A stretch of DNA of 64,000 bases from Chytridium lagenaria (taxonomy: Eukaryota; Chytridiomycota; Chytridiomycetes; Chytridiales; Chytridiaceae), in assembly GCA_025449115.1 (NCBI GenBank), contig JAHLKC010000026.1, forward strand, positions 1 through 64,000, written 5' to 3'. Below are positions 11,601 to 23,707 of this stretch, piece after piece (position 1 is the stretch's first letter; each line of letters starts with the position of its first letter). Below the pieces are notes generated by a model, which saw only the letters and a program-made list of their open reading frames with translations, had not been told where the DNA came from and searched no databases. A program made the translations under genes and the position numbers.

Positions 11601-13469
11601 TGCCTTCGGGCGACTTCAATTCATACTCGCCGAACTGGTCCAGCAAGATGTCATCCTCATATCATTTTTACAACTTGGTAGGCTCGCCCCAAATTCTTTT
11701 AAATTATCTAAAACGGGCATTTTTATCGCAGCGTTTGGGTTCTGGCTTTGATTTTTTTGATAACTCTTGGCTTTGGCGTATTTCTCCCTGTTATTGGCCG
11801 GGCAAAGTCCGACAGGGAAACCTCTCTACGAGCTTTCCTCCAAATCCCAAAACTCGTTACGCAAGTCCTTTTTCGGAAATATTATGACCCAGGAGCAGCA
11901 TCAAAGGAAGATCTCACACAAGAGGAAGAGAAAGGTGCCAACAGTGATTCTGATGGACGATTTTACAAAGAAATCTGATATTGACGTGCTCAACGTTCGT
12001 GCTCAGACGGAGTACTTCAAATTGTCAAAAATGTCCATTCAGGCGTTATTGATTATTGCAGTTAGTTATTCGATTGCTATGTGGGCGACTTATGGGGTTG
12101 GGTTGGCGGTCGCTCCAGCCCCAGGCATTATCGTATCAGGGCTGAGCATATTTCATGTCGTGTCTCGGTAGCGACGGTGGTGAGGGACATAACTTTTTAC
12201 GGAAAACACTACATACAACATCACAAACACGTTAAGGCCGTGGGCGTCTTTACAGACAATTTTGGAAGAAGATTCAAACAAAATTATCTACCTGACCTCG
12301 TCAATCCTATACGGAAATGAGTCACTGGGTATACCGCTGCACCCTTTGTCATCTCAGTATGGCATTACCGTGCTTGACCGGATACCCACAGACCGCAACC
12401 CCTTTAAAACCGTCTATGACGCCGTCTCAATATTTATTGACAACACATTATCGCTCGCTCGCTCCAACCAAATTTCACCAAACCAACCTGTCATTATGGA
12501 CATAATAAGAGATGAGGTCCTAATTTCAACCGGATACAACCAATTTCTCCATCAATTTAGTCGTGACACCTCTCTACGTCTCGATCTCTTTGTCAACGTA
12601 GCAGCAGGAGTCTTCGCCGTTGTAATCGCAACCATCTTTGCTTCCTATTTTCTCTACTGGCGTCGTATTCTTGACTACCTTGTTAAAACCGAGAATGAAC
12701 GCACGCTGAAGCTTCTTTTTAATGATTCCCGTGGAGATTGTTGCTGACATTGATTCTCTTCGTGAACTTCTTCATCTAAAAAGGAGCAAGGTCTCCAGCA
12801 AAAGCGCAGAAATCACCACCCAGCAGCAACAGCTTCTCATTGCACGTTCACCTTCAAACGCTGAGCAAGAGCACAGTGTGTTTCATCGGCGAGCAGGGCT
12901 GTCCGCAGTCGCCCTATCTCGCAAGTCTACAGCGCAATCGACAGTAATATTATTCATACCAGAATTATGGGTGAGACCCCGGAAGTCACACCCATAGACG
13001 AGAGCTTTGCAAACCGTACAGTTGTCGCGCAGTTCATGGAAAAAATGGCTGGGACTGCTCAACCAGAAAATAATACTACACCACCGTCATCTTTGCCAAC
13101 AAGTACGGGACCGCCGCTGCAATCTATAAGGGGGTCTATGTCGAATATTGCAAACCTTCCGGTGCGACATCGGCGGTCGTCGTATTCGTCGCTCCACACA
13201 GCCGGCATTGCTGAAAATAACAGTGCGAGAATTCAGAGCGGAGAAAGAAGGAGTTTATCAAGTGACTTGAGAATGTTAAAGGTGGACGAAACGCCTCCAC
13301 CCCCGTGCCTCCTATACCAGAAAGTCTTCGTATTGGGCGGAGGGGATCGATGCGGCAGGCGCATATTGACATGAATAAGGGAGTTGCGGTTATTAGAAAA
13401 GAGACAACATCGTCGGAAGGAGGGAAAAAACATGGGAACCAAGGGGACCAGGATGAAGATCATTCTTGA
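8653..13469 (+). CDS. TmpB-like (tiny macrocysts) multi-pass membrane protein
   Basis: A long multi-exon gene begins MEQQKISNRM and then shows the TmpB/TmcB pattern common in chytrids. An N-terminal half has membrane segments (for example VIVYLAIVSLVLIITMIGLALYVV and FLPLFLMFTLLMSM) and the line YYNKTFNVFRFVLMAEVLWGS. A HAT/TPR-like stretch follows (VEIATRFLICNADPDALEVADQ, FPHSADLMVSY, REAKASIANFWQ, AYRQLLVRFPLSVRVLRHYA). Then comes a C-terminal set of membrane helices (ALIFLITLGFGVFLPVI, ALLIIAVSYSIAMWAT, VAAGVFAVVIATIFASYFLYW) and a Ser/Thr-rich cytoplasmic tail. The Dictyostelium namesake affects macrocyst development; the role in fungi is unknown. Introns seen include those ending near 9241, 9656, 10065, 10329 and 11566. 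Frame breaks near 8996 (T6 run), 9720, 9900 and 11175 need one added base each. Family call is good; exact exon borders are not. Confidence 0.72.
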
Positions 13470-13639
13470 ATCTGTTGCCTCACTTTACATAATAAATATA
13501 CGTAGTGTTTAAATCAGACATACATTTTCAAACAGCAATCGAAAGGGCACAAGGATACAAAGATTATTGCCACGGATTATAAATTGGAGTCCTTCTAACA
13601 GGCGGGTTAGAAGAGACGGAATCCCTATGTTTTCCTGTG

Positions 13640-14892
13640 TCAACCGTCTTCAAATGCTTCCCCATAAATGGAATTCTCCGTTGTTCGCCTATACCAAAAA
13701 AGATTCAACGGAACCACCAAGATGTGGGCTAACGCTGATTCCGTAACGAGTGACTTCCACCACAGCAGATGGTGGATTCCAAATGCCTTTGTGACTTCGT
13801 AAAACTTTAGGGACATATGCGATAGCTCTATTGGACTGCACGGGAAAAGAGCTGGGCTCGTCTCCACATTCGCCTTCAGAATCAGAAGTGGCGGGTGTAG
13901 ACGGATCACCCATCATATGCCAAAGGGCCCCGGCATCAGCAGGAGGAACGTGCATCAAGTTAATAATAACTCTCAGACCATCATCAGAAATGATCGTACG
14001 TGAATCAAGCCAAGATTGTAGAAAAACTCTATAAAAAAAATTAGTATCAAAGAAGGACCTTTAAACAATAACTAAAAAAAGAAATGTCTTGAGCTTACCT
14101 AAAGTTTTTGTCAACGTGTGCGCATATACCAGCGACCTTGGCAGTCCCACACAGCTTGCAGTTCGCACGATGGAAGTTGTTCACTTTAAAAACAGCCGAT
14201 TCATTTGCGTCAAATAATGATAGATCAGTCCTACTCAAAGCCGTGCAAGTAGCGGGTTTTGGCAACCGCCTTCTAACAACATCAACAGCTCCAAGAGGCT
14301 CTTATCCAAACTTCATGAACAACCGAAGAAGGTGGATCAGGCCCTGTGGCCGGATATGCTCTCTGATGTAGAAATACACCACGAGGTTGAAGAGCCTTTC
14401 TAATGGACAAGGCATCCGTCGATGTAGAGATTGGTGCAATTTATCTAATGGCGAAGCTTCTTGCTCAAACAGTTCTTTCGGCGGAAGAAGGATACCGTAG
14501 TCGAACGTATCAAAACTTGATACAGGAGTTCGAATGGTCACGGAAACCGTCAAAGAGGCGACATCTCTTGTGAGATACCGCGCGCCAAAATTTGGATCCG
14601 TCAATATAGATCGCAATTTCTTGCATGCGGACGACAAAAATATGACATCTTGAAGCGATAGGATAGGAGTAGGAAGCTTATCCACGTTGACCGAAGATAT
14701 TATAACAGTTCCTTCCACTTGAGTGCCAGTTTCATCAACCCCATTGATGGAACTGGCGGCTGAAGGTGTGGTAATTGACGTAGGAGGTTGCAGCAAGTAT
14801 CGAGAGCGTGGTATGGAGCAAGCAACAGCGATGCATTGGAGTAGCTCTGCGGGAAGCGAGATGAGCGTTGGAGGCTGCGTCACCTTATCCAT
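13640..14892 (-). CDS. F-box-like protein
   Basis: The N-terminus (ATG at 14892) reads LISLPAELLQCIAVAC, then a Ser/Thr-rich insertion, then LSLQDVIFLSSACKKLRSIL, which together resemble an F-box split by a loop. F-box proteins recruit substrates to SCF ubiquitin ligases through Skp1. Downstream are HANxxLCGTAKVAGICAHVDKNFR-like text with paired Cys and His, an intron (14029-14098), and an exon ending GGSVESFLV or, one base shifted, WYRRTTENSIYGEAFEDG (13640). An in-frame TAA near 14306 sits between clearly continuous coding text, so a small indel pair or unseen intron is likely there. The rest of the protein is not recognised. The gene is head-to-tail with the zinc-finger gene behind it, 46 bp apart. 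Confidence 0.5.
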
Positions 14893-14937
14893 AATGGATG
14901 AGATGGTGCTATATTGGTAATGATGACAAATTTATGT

Positions 14938-17900
14938 TTATATTATAGTAACAAACTCTCTGCTACGCGTCATAAACGATCTCCAGACACCCTTCTTCCT
15001 CGCATGGTTTTTCATACCGTCTTTCCTTGAAAACGTTGCCCCGCAAACGCACCGAAATGACTGCCCTCCCTGTCATGCATGTCAAGATGTTTCTTTAAAT
15101 CGTATCTTTTCTGAAAGAATATCTCACATCTAGGGCATTTGATATGGCCTTGTAGAGATACATGCTCACTTAAAGATTCCCATGTTCCATACTTCCGCCC
15201 GCAACTGCAGGGATACAGACCTTGACCGTCACAGCTGCGGTTGAGATAAAGTGGGATATGATCAGGGTGCACGTCTTTGTAATTGTTGTCTCTGGCAATA
15301 GAGAAAGAGGGGCCGATGTTTTTCTTTAGATAACGGCGGGCAGGTCGTATCCAGGGGATTGGCGAGCCATCATTGGGTGGCACGGGTGGGGCAGGGCTGA
15401 AAGAGGCAGCGGGACCATGGATTTGGTGTGATGTAGATCCACCGGTTGAGGCGAGCCCAGAGTAGCGAAGTGTGAGAACCACGAAGAAGTATCGGGAGGG
15501 GTTTGATTTGGTTTTTCCAGCTGTGTTTGTGGGAATGAATGGAGACCTGGTTTGATCGCCGTATTAGCCATAGTCTGAGTTTTCCTGCCAGCACTGTGAT
15601 GACTTTTAACTACCACAGGCCGTTTTTGGGCTGCTTTTTCCAGGAGTGCCTGCTCCACGAGGGCACTGAGTAACGACTTCATGGCGTTAGTTTGCCCCAT
15701 TTTTGCAGCAGGGTTTTCAAGATCGATTCCTGAGGTGGTTTGGTTAGAAGGAAAGCTGAAGCCGGGTTGAAATTTCTCCATTATAGGGAAAGATGAATTT
15801 CCTACGGCAGAGGCGTTTTTGGTTGAGGTCTCATAGCATATGGTTGCGGCTGTTGTGAGCCCAAGTCCAGGAATGGGGCCATTGAGAACCGCCCACTGTG
15901 CGGCAGAAGGCACAGAGGGAAGAGGATTTAAGGTAGAGGTAGGTGGCGTTGTCGATATGGAAGGTAGAGGAGTATTAGGTGTTAAGTGGTGGAGTGAGTC
16001 AGAGGCGGCATTGGCATTCGCGGGCTCAGCTGAAGCGGCAATTTCAATGGTGTGGAAGGAAGGTAATGGAATGGGAGAGGGCGAACGCGAGGCAGAGACC
16101 GAGGTTACTGTGGAAAGGGGAGAAATTTGACGCGGTGATATTGATGAGGCTAAGGCGTCAAGGTGCGTTACTTTCTTTTGAAGTATAGGCAAGTCCTTGA
16201 GGTAGCTCTCATCGTCAGAGTTTGAAAATGATGATCCTCCATTTTCAAGCACATCCGCGATTTTATGTTCAAGATCTACGTTTTTTTTAAACAAATCCTT
16301 CACAACTTCATCTTCTCCGCTCTTTGAGTCTCTCTCTCTTTTCTTAAGAGGGTGCTTTTTTCGGATAGCGGCAGGCGTTGTTGGCTCGAAGGCCCTAATA
16401 CTTGTCCTTTCTGAACAAGGAATCTTCTTGCATGACATCGTCTCATCGCAATTTTCGATGAAATCATCGGAGTCTCCATTCTTTTCTTCATCTTTCGAAT
16501 CTCTCTTTCCTCTTATGACAGCTTTCTTCTTCTCCACATCTCCTGACGAGTCAATGCGTTTTAACCTGCGGAATCTATGACCAACATGCTCACTCAACTC
16601 TTCGCTTTCCGACTCCCCTACTTCCCTCTTGTACGATTGTGATTTCTTGGTTCTCCTTGCCGGCGTCCGCGTCAATCCCGACCCCCAATTCTCGTCCATC
16701 TCTTCCTCATCTTCATCTTCTGTCTCCATTGCAATTTGTTGATTAACAACTTCAACCTCCTCGCTTTCCGAGTCCCCGCTTCCTCTATATTGTCGTTCAT
16801 GGACAGGAGCTAATGTCTTGCCGACTGTCCTATCAACTTTCCTTTGTGACCTACGAGTTGAACCTGAACCCCAACCGTCCTGCATCTCATTCTCATCTTC
16901 ATCGTCTGTTTCGTTTACGACTGGTTGATTCGTAACCTCTATTTCGTCCCCACTTTCCGATCTCCCCTTTCTTTCTTTCGCGGTTGCGGTTGAACAGTCG
17001 CAGAAGCCTTAGCAACCGCGCTATCAATCTTCATATCTGACCCACAGGTCGAGTATTCATTCCCCTGCGTCTCATTTTCATCTTTATCTTCGGTCTCCAT
17101 TGCAACCCGATCATCAACAACCGCATCATCTCTATCTCTTCCCAAGCCCCCCCTTACTTCTGTGAGCATCTTTTTCTTTCCAACCGGCTCAAGTGGCTCG
17201 GAGATTATCCCCTTGCTTGTCCTATTTGATTTAAGCGTCTGTATTGGACCTTTGTTCTGTGTCTGATTGCAATTCCCATCTTCAACCGCACCATCAGCAG
17301 CTCCACCGTCTTTGCCGTTGTTCATACGCTGGTTATGTTGCTTGAGAATTTGTTTCTTTTCGATCGGCTCAGCAATTCCCTGGTTGCAAAGCCTTCTTGA
17401 TCTTCGACTCTCCGAAAATCACTCATCCCACCCTCATTCTCATCTCCATTCTCGACCTGGTTCTCAAATTGTCTCTCTCTTTTCTTGAGTACTGGCTTTT
17501 TATCAAGAGCAGATGCTGGCTCAGTAACCACCCCACCGCTTAATCTTTGTGATCTGCGGATCTTCCCACAATTTGACCCCCCATCCTCCCCTTCATCCAT
17601 ATCTTCATTCTCAACCTGATCTAAGGCCAGATCATCTAATTCCCCATCATCTTCAACGCGTTCCCAAACCCAATACTTATTGACCGGCTTTTGCTTTCTT
17701 TTTAAATGCGTGGTCGCTTTGGTAACTACACTATTGCTCGTCGTTTTAGAACGTCGTGTCTTCTCCAAATATAATCCCGCAGCTCTTGTGGAATCATCTT
17801 CATACTCATCCTCGGCATGATCATCTGCATCCCCATCACTTACAAGTTCCCACTCCAACCGTTTTTTAACTGTTTGCTTTCTTCGTATGTGCGCGGCCAA

Positions 17901-18273
17901 ATCTTTATGGCAAATTCTTCCGGACTTAGGGGCCTTGATCTGAAACCGGTTCTTTTTCGTCTCATCTATGATATTAATGACCGTATTATCAAATATACCT
18001 ACTGTTTTTGTCCAAACCCGCCTTTTGTTTCCGGAGCAGAGACGCGACTTGTTCTAAATTATCACTAGACCTTCCTGTTTGGCGAGTCCTACCCTCAGAG
18101 GCATCAGGCTGTGATATTTCTAAGTTCTTCGCCTCTTCAGAGATGCCCTTTCGCAACCTCAGAGCCTCACTTTCTGCATCGTTGTTGATCTTCTTCTTCA
18201 TTTTCGTACGTTTAAAGATGGCTTTGCGGGTTGGCTTTGATCGAGTGATTCTAATGTCACTGCGTAATTTCAT
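14938..18273 (-). CDS. C2H2 zinc-finger protein with long acidic/basic disordered N-terminus
   Basis: The start (ATG 18273) reads MKLRSDIRITRSKPTRKAIF, matching the paralogue that starts at 20609. About 700 residues follow made of degenerate units of an acidic patch (VAMETEDKDENE, QIAMETEDEDEEEMDEN) alternating with basic patches (KKPVLKKRERQ, RRTKKSQSYKR). A Ser/Pro/Thr region contains NGPIPGLGL. The C-terminus carries the fingers: YPCSCGRKYGTWESLSEHV, then CPRCEIFFQKRYDLKKHLDMH, then, after a one-base break near 15040, RCVCGATFSRKDGMKNH. The finger region suggests a nuclear DNA-binding factor; the target is unknown. Frame changes near 17900, 17325 and 16900 join the N-terminal pieces and may be small introns or indels. 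It is one of three tandem family members (14.9-20.6 kb). Confidence 0.65.
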
Positions 18274-18296
18274 TTTAGAAGATTGCGAGGAGTGAG

Positions 18297-18345
18297 TCTG
18301 GGATGGGATGGGATGGGATGATTGTATGAGATGGGATGGTTGAGT
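18297..18345. repeat. GGGAT microrepeat upstream of zinc-finger gene
   Basis: Tandem GGGAT/GGATG units lie just 5' of the ATG at 18273 (the gene runs leftwards). A related GGGAT/GCGAT array occupies the matching position of the paralogue at 20609, so it was probably copied with the promoter. Confidence 0.6.
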
Positions 18346-18539
18346 CCAAACAATACTTTTTGTTTGTTTGTGATTTGTCAAAATCACCCAAAATCAATTG
18401 TTTGTTAAATATTGATAATATTGCATCAAACCTAAACAAACAAGGCGATACACACTTGGATATATTAATTTGAATCGCATCCTCTCCTTTCTCGGCACAC
18501 TTAAGCTTTCTCTCATATGTGACTAACCCATATTCCCCC

Positions 18540-19233
18540 TCCCCGCCCCCCATACGTAACCCCACAAACACACCGAATCACTTTCCCCTCATGTCTATTA
18601 AAATGTTCTTCAATCCTAGTTTTGTAAAAACGACGCTTCCCACATATGAACGGCCACTAATCAATGTGATGCGTAATGTGCTGAAGTAACCGGAACGCGA
18701 TTTTGAATTTCTGGCCAGAGCTGCAGGTATAACAACTTAGATTGACGGGATGAAGTGGCATGTGGTCGGGATGGAGGTCTTTGTCGCTAATGTCTTGGGA
18801 TGACAATGGGGAAGACCAAGCAATTTTTTGACGTGGGTTCAAGAGATTGGCGTGTGTGCATAGCTGTTGGTAGAGACCCAGCAAAACTCTTAGGAGGAGA
18901 GTGATTCTGTACCTCTGGCTGTATCTGTGGTAACGGCCGACCAATTCCGTGACGCCTGGCCACATTATCCAAACTGGCGATGGTTTCATCTATGTTGCCT
19001 GCGTTGTAGTAGATCACCAACCCGTCGTTTTGAGGTAAGGCGTTACATGATTGATTTTCAATAAGAACTATTTCAGTCTCGATGTTCTGGAGTTCAGCCA
19101 GCCGAATGTTCGTCATTGGCGGAATGACACCGCGAGTTGCTCGCGGATCAGTTGTTGTTAAGGTGAAAGGAAGGATTGAAGTAGTGTTAAAAAGGGGAAG
19201 ACCAAGTCCGAAAATAGGACCTATAATCATCAT
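18540..19233 (-). pseudogene. Truncated, decayed copy of the zinc-finger family
   Basis: This segment matches only the C-terminal part of the two neighbouring zinc-finger genes. It keeps GPIFGLGLPL (compare GPIPGLGL in the 14.9 kb gene), a DLHPDHMPLHPVNLS line matching DVHPDHIPLYLNRS, and a remnant CYTCSSGQKFKIAFRLLQHI. After that an in-frame TAG follows HITHHID. Beyond it the text continues FICGKRRFYKTRIEEHFNRH, which lacks the first Cys of the second finger, then RCVCGVTYGGRGGG without the trailing His. It has no MKLRS-type start and no acidic N-terminus, and begins right behind the stop of the gene at 19259-20609. I read it as a tandem-duplication relic. Sequencing error cannot explain the missing ligands. 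Confidence 0.65.
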
Positions 19234-19258
19234 TCATAACCATCTCTTGATATTATTA

Positions 19259-20609
19259 CTATTTTAGTGAGCAAGTTTCAACATGATTCTCTTTAGAGGT
19301 TAAGCCCCCCCCGGAGCAACTGAAATTCTTCTCATGCCTCACCAAGGCATCCACCCTTGCAAATGTAGTTCCGCAAACACACCGATACCGTCTCCGCTCC
19401 CCATTATGCTTCAAAGAATGTCTCTTTAACTCATAATTCCTTTGATAACTCTTATCACATTCCGAGCATTGAAAAGGCCTTCCAGTTGCTTGGACCGTAA
19501 CATGAGACTTTAAGGAATTCCACGATTTGTACATGTTACCACAACTGCATGGATATAGGCCTTGCTCGTCGGAGCTGTGGTTGGGGTACAGCGGTAGGTG
19601 GTCGGGTGAAGCTCTTCCTCCTTATCGTATTTCTTTGACAAAGATCGCCCCAGTTTTGCACCATAGTATTGATTTGGCAAAGAGTTAGTCGATAAAGAAT
19701 TATGGGAGCGAGTAGCTTGGGCAACACTTGCTGAATAAGTGATAGGAGGGCTGACACTGGGCCGAACAACCGCCGTTGGTGAGAAGGACGACACGTCTAA
19801 GCCAGTGGCTTGGGTAGCTGGTGTTGGATGTGTTCTTGTGGTGGTAAGGTCAACTCCTAAAGTGGGATCTTTCAAATCTGCACCTTCCGTGGCAAGTGTG
19901 GAGGGAAGAGAATGAGCTGAAGTGGCGATGTGACTTGAAGATTGAATTGACAACGCGGAAGGAAAGTCGAAGGTCAGAAGGTGTGATAAACTAAAGACAG
20001 GCTCGGCCGATGGGGCGATGGCCGCGAATATGGATGAATCCACTTGATCGAGAGAGGAAGCGCGATAAGAAGCCCCTGCGGAAAATGCTGACGGCGAGCG
20101 TGATGGCATTGAAAAAGTAAGTTTTTTGAGTAGTGGCGCGTCCTCGAGACAGTGGTTCTCAATGTTTGTGAATAATCTCCGCCCATGCTCAAGCCTGTCA
20201 TCCTCATCTTTGGTTTGAATCTCAAAAGAAAATCCGTCCACAGCATTATCCTCTTCTGAGTTTTCCAAAACCTCCTTTCTCCTTAGCAATTGCTTTTTTT
20301 GGACAGGCGCAACTCGCTCAACTACCATAATATCGCTTATCGCTTCTGTCTGGCGAACCTGATCTAGATTAGCAACGGCAGGCTGTGACGGCTGTGATGG
20401 TGATGGTTGTATCGCTTGCGATGGCTCGGGTGTGGCCTTTTCCAAATCAGATATCTGTGAAGGAGGGCTACTCTTCCCTTCACTCTCCAAAGCAGCATGA
20501 TTGTTCCCAGTGAAGCTCTTTTTCTTCTTTTTCACACTAGCCTTGAAGGGGGTCTTGTGGTTCTTGCTGGTTCAGTACGAGTTTTCCTCACGCTGCTTCG
20601 CAATTTCAT
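19259..20609 (-). CDS. C2H2 zinc-finger protein, shorter paralogue
   Basis: The start (ATG 20609) gives MKLRSSVRKTRTEPARTT, the same N-terminal box as the gene starting at 18273. A basic patch (KASVKKKKKSF, reached after a one-base break near 20548) and a Ser/Thr/Pro-rich disordered middle of about 300 residues follow. The C-terminus holds the fingers: PDHLPLYPNHSSDEQGLYPCSCGNMYKSWNSLKSHV (seen after a one-base break near 19607), FQCSECDKSYQRNYELKRHSLKH and YRCVCGTTFARVDALVRH. All zinc ligands of the three-finger block are present, unlike in the relic next door. It diverges from the bestrophin-like gene across about 380 bp. It is probably a nuclear transcription factor; targets are unknown. 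Confidence 0.68.
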
Positions 20610-20679
20610 TGTTTCTACTACAGAGCGTGTTATGCGGTGGAGTGTGCTGATGTGCTAATTGGATTATGAGTCGGATGGA

Positions 20680-20750
20680 ATGAATCAGTATGAAATGGGA
20701 TGGAGCACGGGACGAGACGGGATGGGATGGGATGCGATGCGATGCGCTTG
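20680..20750. repeat. GGGAT/GCGAT microrepeat upstream of zinc-finger paralogue
   Basis: Short imperfect tandem units (GGGAT then GCGAT) lie about 70-140 bp 5' of the ATG at 20609 and mirror the array near 18300. Confidence 0.55.
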
Positions 20751-20989
20751 AGAAGAGGTGGAGGCAGGTGCTGGTCCACTGGATGGTTTTCTGAAATGTC
20801 CAGAAATGCCGGTACTACCATAATAAATTAATTTAATAAATAAATAAATATATAAAACGGCAAACAACAGTCATTCCAGCGCCATCAAAAAGATAAATCT
20901 TGAAAGGGACTCTGTACAGACTCCATTCACTGCAATCGGGCAGAGCAAAAGACGAAAAGAAGGAAGAAAGGAAGGAAGGAAACAAAAAA

Positions 20990-23229
20990 ATGTCTTCATT
21001 CAAGGATAAGCGCACATCCAAGCTGTCGATGGCTTCGTCAAACAGGTCATCAACGTCTTCTTTGGTAGGCCCAAAGCCAGAGCTGCCGTTGTATCTACCG
21101 TCTAGAGAGCCCATCGTTCTTGGGAGCACTGCTGGCCCAGAGGTGGTCATCACTTTGCCGAAAGAGTCTCCACCGTCCGTCACAACCAACTTTTTACAAT
21201 CCACTTCAACAGAGGCAACCTCTCCACCTTCCGACCCATACGTCCCTCCTCTCGTCATCGACTCCTCTTCACGATCAAAACGGTCATCTATTTCAGCTCA
21301 TTCGATACCGCTCTCTCCAGCCTCGAAGGCTCTTATTGACAACACTCTGATGGAAAAACTACCCTCTTTCTCCGTTGGCTAACCGTTTGAGTCAACCAAA
21401 CTCTCCTACTCATTCTCGTGCACCTTCCAAGAGGGCCATGTTGGCAGATAAAGTGAAAACTGCTACCATGCTTGTCAGCGGTATGAGTAATCTTAGAAAA
21501 CTCAGCTCCCCAAAGCAAGAAAGCCGGGCATTGAACCAAAACAAAAGTAATGAGTTAATTTTGTTTTTATTTGTTGTTCCCCCCCCTCTTCAATCCGTTT
21601 CGTCTTCTTATACACTTTTGTTTTTCTTCTAGATGTCCTGACGTATGCGATTCAGTATCACGGTTCTGTATTGCCCCACGTCATTGCGCCAGTGGCATAC
21701 ATTACGCTTTGGACCATATTTTGGGTTTTGATTCATCAACTAGCAAAGTACGTCAACCTTTTTTTTTTTACATACATCTGGGACTCACATGTTCGATACA
21801 TCATCTCTGACTGTTTTGCGTTATGTTTAACCTTAAAGATGGACCGTTTTTGCCACAAACCCTCTGCTTATCTCAGTAATTGGAGTTGGTGAGTTCCTCA
21901 TCTATTATATATTGTTGTCTGCCTTACACTGGTACTGAATCTTTTTTCCTTAAAAAAAACCAACGAAAAACAAAATTAGTTTTGTCACTTCTTCTCGTTT
22001 TCAGAAACAATACAGCGTATGATCGATATTGGGAGGGGCGAAGGTTATGGTCGTCTATTGTTACTCATTGCAGGAATTTGAGTCGTGTTATTTGGGTATG
22101 CGCTCAATCACAATCATTACTGATCGTCTGCTAGATTATGGGTAGCTCTAATGGTGATGCCAAAATTGATCAAGAGAAACGCGGAGCATTAAATTTGGTG
22201 TTAGCCTTCCCCATTGCGACAAAGGTACAATACCTTCGACACTAAGTCGCACTTTGTGTCAGTTTGCTAACATCAACTCTTACTCCCTTTTGCAGTACCT
22301 TCTTCGTGGAGAATATGGTGTGGAGGTGAGCATCAATGGTTTCATTTGCCTTAGGCAATATTCCACATATCACATTACTCCTGCAATTTATCAACTTTAT
22401 TCTTAGCTTATTAGATATATGTTTAACCTTTTCCTTGTATTATCATTAGTTTTCCGACCTTTTTCACCTTATTGCACATGTACCCGCATTTAACCCCGCG
22501 GAACCCCGTTTTCATGACAAAAACGTTCCTATGGAGATATTATTCCACCTTACATCGTATATTGTCGTGCTCGGAAGGCTGAGACTTATGACGTCCAAGG
22601 TCAAACTGCATTTTTTACTGCTCTCACTGGATTGATGGACAACTTGACAAATCTCGAGAGGATCAGGACGAGCCCTATTCCGCTAATCTACAACATTCAT
22701 CTCAAGGTGGTTGTCCTCATATACCTATTGGCTCTTCCTTTCCAACTTGTCAATGCGTTGAAGTGAGTACATTAGCGAGTTTTCCGAGTTTCGTACTTTC
22801 TTACTTTATATTAAAATGTTATATTCTTCTGCAGCTACTTTACCATCCCAGTCGTTGCTATCGCCTCATTCATTCTTATCGGCATTGAATTTATTGCTGT
22901 GGAGATTGAGAATCCCTTTGGAGAGGATGCAAACGATCTTCCAATTGAGTGAGTTCTCTACTTCCGTTTCTTTCTTTATTTCTTTCTTCTCTTCCTTATT
23001 CCTCATTTTAATGGATCGACTTTTATTAAAACATTATTCAAGCGAATTTATCGGCCAAGTACGTCAGGAAATGCAGCAGGTTATTGAATCGGATCCGAAA
23101 CGTGATCCCTCGCTTTGGCTTTCTCCTTTGACTGCTGAGCAAATTCGGAGGAGGTCGGTCACTTATGGGTCATCCATGAGGACCATGCCTTCCATGAGGA
23201 CGCTGCCTTCTACGAGAACAATCCAATAA
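20990..23229 (+). CDS. Bestrophin-like anion channel (fungal UPF0187 type)
   Basis: After a Ser-rich disordered N-terminus of about 150 residues (ATG 20990, MSSFKDKRTSKLS) the protein shows bestrophin signatures. These are VLPHVIAPVAYITLWTIFWVLI (first helix), NNTAYDRYWEGRRLW (the family's N-x-A-Y-x-R-W/Y-x-E-G-R motif), YLLRGEYGVE, and later NIHLKVVVLIYLLALPFQLV and IASFILIGIEFIAVEIENPFGEDANDLPI. The acidic NPFGxDxNDLP motif is typical of the cytosolic Ca-binding clasp region. Bestrophins and their fungal relatives conduct chloride or other anions. At least eight short introns break the gene, including one just before NNTAYDRY. Frame breaks near 21385 and 22560 need one added base. The C-terminal tail carries a small repeated SMRTMPSMRTLPSTRT. 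Confidence 0.85.
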
Positions 23230-23707
23230 TGTTGTAAATGGAACCTGGTCTCTGTCCGCTTTTTTCTTTGCTAGCTCCTATTGGTGATTTTCATTATTGA
23301 TTATGTACTCCAGTGCCCTTCAATGTTGCGTTTATTTTGAATGACTGCTATATTTTTACTTCTTTTTTTCAGTCGGCTGTAAGTTTATTTTATAGACCAA
23401 TGATGACTGTCCGCTTCCCCTTTTTACTTTTGCTTTTTGCATGCATCACTGAGGACTTGATCCGTTATCCCATTTTGCTATTGTATCTGCGCCTTGCTAA
23501 TTCTTCAGCACTTTCTCCGCGTTTGGGTGATCCTTGGCTTTGTTTAAGGACATATTCTCTTTGTTGGTTGTTGTTCAGCGCACCTTCACATTCTTCGTTT
23601 CCTTTTTTCTTGCATTTTTGATCATATATAATATTAGCATCTGATGACTGTAAATATGTCAATTTTTTCGGAGTTTGAAAACATCAATATTGCTCCTCGC
23701 TGAACTC
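23230..23707. other. Intergenic, no gene seen
   Basis: This is the 3' flank of the bestrophin gene and upstream DNA of the LRR-SAM gene. It is T-rich and contains an open frame of about 100 codons (23313-23621), hydrophobic because of that T-richness; I see no motif or splice support for it. Confidence 0.45.
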
